Positions 5,181-7,095 of a stretch of DNA of 7,095 nucleotides are shown here, in pieces (the stretch's first letter is position 1; every line of letters starts with the position of its first letter). Under the pieces are notes generated by a model. That model did not search any database. It was not told the origin of the DNA and saw nothing but the letters and a program-made list of their open reading frames with translations. Source of the DNA: Acidimicrobiia bacterium (GTDB lineage Bacteria > Actinomycetota > Acidimicrobiia > Acidimicrobiales > Ilumatobacteraceae); contig JACDHN010000141.1 in assembly GCA_013821025.1 (NCBI GenBank), positions 1 to 7,095 of the forward strand. Direction: 5' to 3'. Position numbers and translations under genes: made by a program.

Positions 5181-6692
5181 GTGAACGAGCCATTCGACAC
5201 GACCGGAATCCAGACCGGCGACGACGGGATCAGGCGCTACGAGGGGCTCGCCCAGAACCTCGTGCACGTGCTGCAGGCGACAACCGCTGCGCACGGTGAG
5301 CGAACAGCGATCGTAGAGCTCGGGTCCGCCGACGGTCGGGTTTCGTACGGCGATCTCTGGCAGCGCGCGGCGCGGGTGGCCGGCGGGCTCGTCGCCACTG
5401 GGCTGGAGCGTGGCGACCGCGTGGCGGTACGTCTGCCCAACGGTGCCGACTGGGTCGTCTCCTTCTGGGGCACGCTGCTTGCCGGCGGAGTCGTTGTTCC
5501 GGTCAACGCCCGCTTCACCGAGCAGGAGTCGAACTACGTCACCGAGGACTGCGGAGCGACGCAGGTGATCGAATCGGGTGAGCCGCTCCCCGACGGCGAA
5601 CCGTTGGCCGTCACCGACCACGCCCACGACGCGCTGGCGGCGATCTTCTACACCAGCGGCACGACGGGGTTCCCCAAGGGCGCCATGACGACCCACGAGA
5701 ACTTCCTTTCCAACATCGAGACGTGTCTTCGCTGTCTTGGCCTCGATCGGGAGCGGCCGCCGACCACGCTGATCTCCGTGCCGCTGTTCCACGTCACCGG
5801 GTGCAGCAGCCAGATGCTGGTGATGGCGGCACTCGGCGGGACGTCGGTCATCATGCCGACGTTCGACGTCGGCCGTTTCCTCGAGACCATCGAGACTGAA
5901 CGCGTGACGTTGGTCGTGAGCGTGCCCGCCATCTACTGGCTGGCGCTTCAGCAACCACAGTTCGCCACGACCGACTCGTCGAGCGTCGAAGCCGTTCTGT
6001 ACGGCGGCGCGCCGATCGCCCCCGACCTCGTGCACCAGATCCGTGGGGCGTTCCCCGCCGCCAAGGTCGGCAACGGGTTCGGACTGACGGAGACCTCGTC
6101 GGTCGCCACGTTCCTGCCACATGCCGACGCTGTGGAGCACGCCGACTCCGTCGGCTACCCGGCGCCGGTGGTGGACGTGCGGGTGCTCGATGCCGACGTG
6201 CGAACGGGTGTGGGAGAGCTGTTGATCCGCGGACCCAACGTGGTGGAGGGTTACTGGCGAAAGCCGCACCAGACGGCCGACACGTTCGTCGACGGATGGC
6301 TGCACAGTGGCGACATGGGGCGCATCGACCACGAGGGGCGTGTGTACGTCGTCGATCGCAAGAAGGACATGATCAACCGCGGCGGCGAGAACGTCTACTC
6401 GGTGGAGGTGGAGAACGTGTTGTCGGCCCATCCGGCCGTCGGTGAGGTGGCGGTGATCGCCGTGCCCGACGACATGATGGGCGAGAAGGTGGGTGCCGTG
6501 ATCGTGCCCAGCGCCGGCGGGCCGGCGCTCGACATAGCCGACGTGCTGGCCGCCGCCGCCGAACGGTTGTCCGACTTCAAGGTGCCGCAATACGTCGTCG
6601 TCCGCAACGAACCGCTACCGCGCAACCCGGGCGGCAAGCTGCTCAAGCCGACGTTGCGTTCCGAGACGGTCTGGGGCGCACCGCTACGTTGA
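5181..6692 (+). CDS. Acyl-CoA synthetase (AMP-forming, ANL superfamily)
   Basis: This encodes a 503-residue enzyme expected to activate a carboxylic acid with ATP to an acyl-AMP and transfer it to coenzyme A in the cytoplasm. Diagnostic motifs are all present in order. The ATP-binding loop is YTSGTTGFPKG at 157-167. The aromatic/Thr-Glu motif GFGLTE lies at 299-304. The ribose-binding Asp378 sits in HSGDMG. The hinge DRKKDMINRGGENVYSVEVE begins at 392, and the C-terminal catalytic Lys486 sits in RNPGGK. The N-terminal acyl-binding domain is slightly compact between residues 110 and 157. The GTG start at 5181 is preceded by AGGGGG (5171-5176), and no other good start is near. The gene lies 46 bases after msrB and 50 bases before the phosphotriesterase-family gene. 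The substrate cannot be assigned: fatty acids are likely, but related enzymes act on aromatic or short-chain acids. Confidence 0.92.
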   Translation: MNEPFDTTGIQTGDDGIRRYEGLAQNLVHVLQATTAAHGERTAIVELGSADGRVSYGDLWQRAARVAGGLVATGLERGDRVAVRLPNGADWVVSFWGTLLAGGVVVPVNARFTEQESNYVTEDCGATQVIESGEPLPDGEPLAVTDHAHDALAAIFYTSGTTGFPKGAMTTHENFLSNIETCLRCLGLDRERPPTTLISVPLFHVTGCSSQMLVMAALGGTSVIMPTFDVGRFLETIETERVTLVVSVPAIYWLALQQPQFATTDSSSVEAVLYGGAPIAPDLVHQIRGAFPAAKVGNGFGLTETSSVATFLPHADAVEHADSVGYPAPVVDVRVLDADVRTGVGELLIRGPNVVEGYWRKPHQTADTFVDGWLHSGDMGRIDHEGRVYVVDRKKDMINRGGENVYSVEVENVLSAHPAVGEVAVIAVPDDMMGEKVGAVIVPSAGGPALDIADVLAAAAERLSDFKVPQYVVVRNEPLPRNPGGKLLKPTLRSETVWGAPLR

Positions 6693-6731
6693 CATCACGC
6701 CCGGCGTCGACGTCGAGCGTCCGTGACCGTC

Positions 6732-6738
6732 GAGGAGG
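6732..6738 (+). promoter_or_regulatory. Ribosome binding site of the phosphotriesterase-family gene
   Basis: GAGGAGG lies 4 bases before the ATG at 6743. The spacing is a little short, but the match is strong and fixes this start. Confidence 0.7.
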
Positions 6739-6742
6739 ACCG

Positions 6743-7095
6743 ATGCCGACCGTGGAGACCGTGAAGGGGGCGGTGGACACCGCCGAGCTCGGGCCGACGT
6801 TGATGCACGAGCACGTGTTCGTCCTGTCCACCGAGCACGTGCAGAACTACGGCGCCGGCGACTGGTGGGACGAGGAAGAGCGCGTCGCCGATGCCGTCGC
6901 CAAGCTCGACGCACTGCCGTCGATCGGGATCCGGACCATCGCCGATCCGACCGTGTGGGGGCTCGGGCGCTACATCCCGCGCATCCAGCGGATCGCCGGG
7001 CAGACGTCTGTCAACATCATCGTCGCCACCGGCATCTACACCTACGAGTCCGTGCCGCATCAGTACGAGCATCGTGGCCCGGGGCTGTTGTTCGA
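6743..7095 (+). CDS. Phosphotriesterase-family metal-dependent hydrolase, 5' part
   Basis: The first 117 residues of a protein cut by the right edge are visible. The N-terminus (MPTVETVKGAVDTAELGPTL) leads into the MHEHVFV strand, whose His22-x-His24 pair is the first metal-binding motif of the phosphotriesterase branch of the amidohydrolase superfamily. Next come a helix (EERVADAVAKLDALPSIGIRTIAD), the PTVWGLGR segment corresponding to the second barrel strand, and VNIIVATGIYTY, the third strand. Full-length relatives are about 320-350 residues, so roughly two thirds is missing, including the carboxylated lysine and further His ligands. Members include organophosphate hydrolases, lactonases and many enzymes of unknown substrate; a lactonase-like role is commoner than true phosphotriester cleavage. 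It lies 50 bases after the acyl-CoA synthetase on the same strand, so the two may act in one catabolic route. Confidence 0.88.
   Translation, partial: MPTVETVKGAVDTAELGPTLMHEHVFVLSTEHVQNYGAGDWWDEEERVADAVAKLDALPSIGIRTIADPTVWGLGRYIPRIQRIAGQTSVNIIVATGIYTYESVPHQYEHRGPGLLF

Noticed and set aside
5025..6590. A 521-codon open frame on the minus strand opposite the acyl-CoA synthetase.
   Set aside because: The translation is low-complexity His/Arg/Gly/Val-rich with no family motif, and the plus strand carries a complete ANL enzyme.

Overview
This window is GC-rich chromosomal DNA from a bacterium, most likely a non-mycobacterial actinobacterium. The base composition, a coenzyme F420 biosynthesis gene (cofE) that ends without the nitroreductase extension of mycobacterial FbiB, an acyl-CoA synthetase next to a phosphotriesterase-family gene, and a large secreted subtilase of actinobacterial type all point that way. 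Placement in Acidimicrobiia is possible, but this is inference. I see no rRNA, tRNA, CRISPR array, insertion sequence, phage gene or attachment site.

Layout from left to right. Positions 1-524 (+) hold the 3' part of cofE, cut by the left edge. It converges on a small GNAT-fold acetyltransferase at 554-844 (-). Positions 845-953 are intergenic and hold a hairpin that folds better in leftward RNA, probably the terminator of the next gene. Positions 954-3953 (-) encode a 999-residue exported subtilisin-like protease, with signal peptide, I9 propeptide, S8 catalytic domain with inserted PA domain, Fn3-like domain, PPC-like domain and a small C-terminal beta domain. Positions 3954-4084 are its upstream region, with a strong ribosome binding site, a possible ECF-type promoter and a 9-bp direct repeat. 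Positions 4085-4636 (-) encode a lipoprotein of unknown function. A 60-bp divergent gap separates it from a rightward group: msrB (4697-5134), an acyl-CoA synthetase (5181-6692) and a phosphotriesterase-family protein (6743-7095, cut by the right edge). Those three are spaced by 46 and 50 bases and could be co-transcribed.

How they fit together. The two leftward genes at 954-4636 both encode exported proteins, and both have upstream sequences resembling ECF sigma factor promoters (GGAAC plus a GTC-containing -10). An envelope-stress regulon is therefore a reasonable hypothesis, with msrB (repair of oxidised methionine) divergent from it. The acyl-CoA synthetase and the phosphotriesterase-like hydrolase suggest a small catabolic unit of unknown substrate.

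I did not find a clearly new biological system. The best leads are the regulatory signals around the protease and lipoprotein, the conserved uncharacterised lipoprotein domain, and an MsrB lacking the usual resolving cysteine. No gap between genes exceeds 131 bases.
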